Source: Pyrodictiaceae archaeon
Lineage (GTDB): Archaea > Thermoproteota > Thermoprotei_A > Sulfolobales > Pyrodictiaceae
Length of the DNA stretch: 5,442 nt
Reading direction: 5' to 3'
Assembly (NCBI GenBank): GCA_015520245.1
Contig: WAQM01000106.1
Location: 1 to 5,442, forward strand
Under the pieces are notes generated by a model. It worked only from the letters and a program-made list of their open reading frames with translations, was not told where the DNA came from and searched no databases. Positions 4,419-5,442 of this stretch are shown here, one piece after another. Each line of letters begins with the position of its first letter. Within the stretch, counting starts at the first letter, position 1. The translations under genes and the position numbers were made by a program.

Positions 4419-5442
4419 TCACGCCTCGTCGCCGCGCAGCACGCTCTCAGGCACTATGCCGCGGTAGGCCTCGTAGTACACGGGCGTGCTCTTCAGCAGC
4501 TTGATGTTCCTGACGTACTTGACCGCCTCGCCTATCTTGTCGGCACCGTAGCGCCTCGCGTACTCGTCGAGAGGCACCTTGAACTTCTCCTGGATGTAGT
4601 CGCGGTACACGTCGTTGAGCACGTTGAACGCGCAGAACGGGATCACCCTGCCGTCAGGCACGAGGTAGTGGATGTTGCACCTGAGCACCCGCTCGACGTC
4701 ATAGTTGTATAGGTCCATGAAGTGCATTGCGCCGAGGAATAGCATCGTGTAGTGCAGCTCGCCCAGCGCCTCGTAGTTGCGCTTCACGAAGATCTTGACT
4801 AAGAGCCTGGTGATGTTGAGGTTGCTCGGTATCTTCTCGCGGTCAACGAACTTGGGTAGGTGCATCAGCACCCTGCTGAGCTTGACCATCTTCTTGAGCT
4901 TGGAGGCCGAGGCCAGCCCCTCCTTGGAGAACTCCTCCATGGTCTTCTCCATGAACTCCACGAAGCCCTCGACGTCGAAGAACTCGGTTATGGGGACGAA
5001 GCGCCGCGGCAGGCCGTCGGGGCCGCGCTCCACGAAGACGTACGTGGCGGCGCCGCAGGCGGGGTGGTTGGCCATGCAGAACTGCTCCTCGCCGGTGATG
5101 CTCTCGACCAGGTAGGCGAACTTGGCCGCGATGGGCACGGGGAACCACGCCGACCTAGGTATCTGGCCGTCCGTCTGCTCCTCCAGCCACCTGGCGACGT
5201 CAGCGATGGTAACCCTGAGCTTCCGCCTCTCCTCCTTCTTCATCATGCCGGTCAGGCTGACGGGCTGGAAGTTAACGCCGCGCACAACGTCCATGTGCTT
5301 CGCGGCGAACTTGACTATGAGCCCTATCTGGTCGTCGTTTATCGTCCTGATCACCGTGGGCACCAGGACCACGCTCGTCATGCCCGCGCGGCGGAACACC
5401 TCTAGCGTGTACGGCACCTCCCAGTGGTTCTTGGGGTTGGCC
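4419..5442 (-). CDS. Radical SAM protein, tetraether lipid synthase (Tes)-like, 5'-truncated by window edge
   Basis: C-terminal 340 residues of a larger protein. The frame stays open through 5441 (visible N-terminus Ala-Asn-Pro-Lys-Asn-His-Trp-Glu-Val-Pro), so the GTG at 5417 is internal and the CxxxCxxC cluster motif lies off the right edge. Family marks are SVVLVPTVI, RGVNFQPVSLTG (GVNFQPV codons 5279-5259) and HYLVPDGRVIPFCAFN (4670-4623). These fit the archaeal radical SAM family of MJ0619 (COG1964), whose members include Tes, which joins lipid chains to make tetraether membranes. Counting from the Val at 5417, cysteines 114, 121, 247 and 262 sit in FCMANHPAC, RCNIHY and PFCAFN. They are candidate ligands for an auxiliary Fe-S or rubredoxin-like site, which Tes is known to have. 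Crenarchaea carry several paralogues, so the exact substrate is open. The stop TGA is 70 bases before tatD on the same strand, separated by the antisense guide RNA. Confidence 0.8.
   Translation of the reverse strand, partial: ANPKNHWEVPYTLEVFRRAGMTSVVLVPTVIRTINDDQIGLIVKFAAKHMDVVRGVNFQPVSLTGMMKKEERRKLRVTIADVARWLEEQTDGQIPRSAWFPVPIAAKFAYLVESITGEEQFCMANHPACGAATYVFVERGPDGLPRRFVPITEFFDVEGFVEFMEKTMEEFSKEGLASASKLKKMVKLSRVLMHLPKFVDREKIPSNLNITRLLVKIFVKRNYEALGELHYTMLFLGAMHFMDLYNYDVERVLRCNIHYLVPDGRVIPFCAFNVLNDVYRDYIQEKFKVPLDEYARRYGADKIGEAVKYVRNIKLLKSTPVYYEAYRGIVPESVLRGDEA

Overview
The window reads as a piece of a GC-rich, hyperthermophilic archaeal chromosome, most likely crenarchaeal (Desulfurococcales-like). 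The reasons are an archaeal-type leucyl-tRNA synthetase, heavy use of AGG (Arg) and ATA (Ile) codons, tightly packed genes with overlapping 3' ends, short AT-rich TATA-like islands in an otherwise GC-rich background, and a radical SAM protein of the family linked to tetraether membrane lipids. This taxonomic placement is inference; no rRNA gene is present.

Layout, left to right. (1) 1-1992 (+): the last 663 codons of leucyl-tRNA synthetase, cut by the left edge. (2) 1989-2642 (-): a 217-residue protein of unknown function, convergent with leuS, whose stop codon shares the palindrome CTAG with the leuS stop. (3) 2643-2872: a 230-base divergent spacer holding an AT-rich promoter island, a probable box C/D guide RNA (2718-2778, +), a TATA-like site and a small hairpin before the next gene. 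(4) 2873-3613 (+): a calcineurin-like metallophosphoesterase. (5) 3584-4348 (-): a TatD-family metal-dependent hydrolase, overlapping the phosphoesterase tail to tail by 30 bases. (6) 4349-4418: a 70-base gap almost filled by a second box C/D guide RNA (about 4363-4418, +), which runs antisense to both flanking genes. (7) 4419-5442 (-): the C-terminal 340 residues of a radical SAM protein resembling tetraether lipid synthase (Tes, MJ0619-like), cut by the right edge.

The genes do not form one pathway. Translation is the commonest theme: LeuRS charges tRNA-Leu, and the two predicted C/D sRNAs would guide 2'-O-methylation of rRNA or tRNA. TatD and the phosphoesterase are probable nucleic-acid or nucleotide hydrolases, and the radical SAM protein probably acts on membrane lipids. 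The most notable content is the pair of unannotated-looking C/D sRNAs in the only two non-coding gaps. One has near-consensus boxes and exact 12-nt guides. The other has GC-shifted boxes but a perfect terminal stem. No mobile elements, CRISPR arrays, tRNA or rRNA genes were seen.
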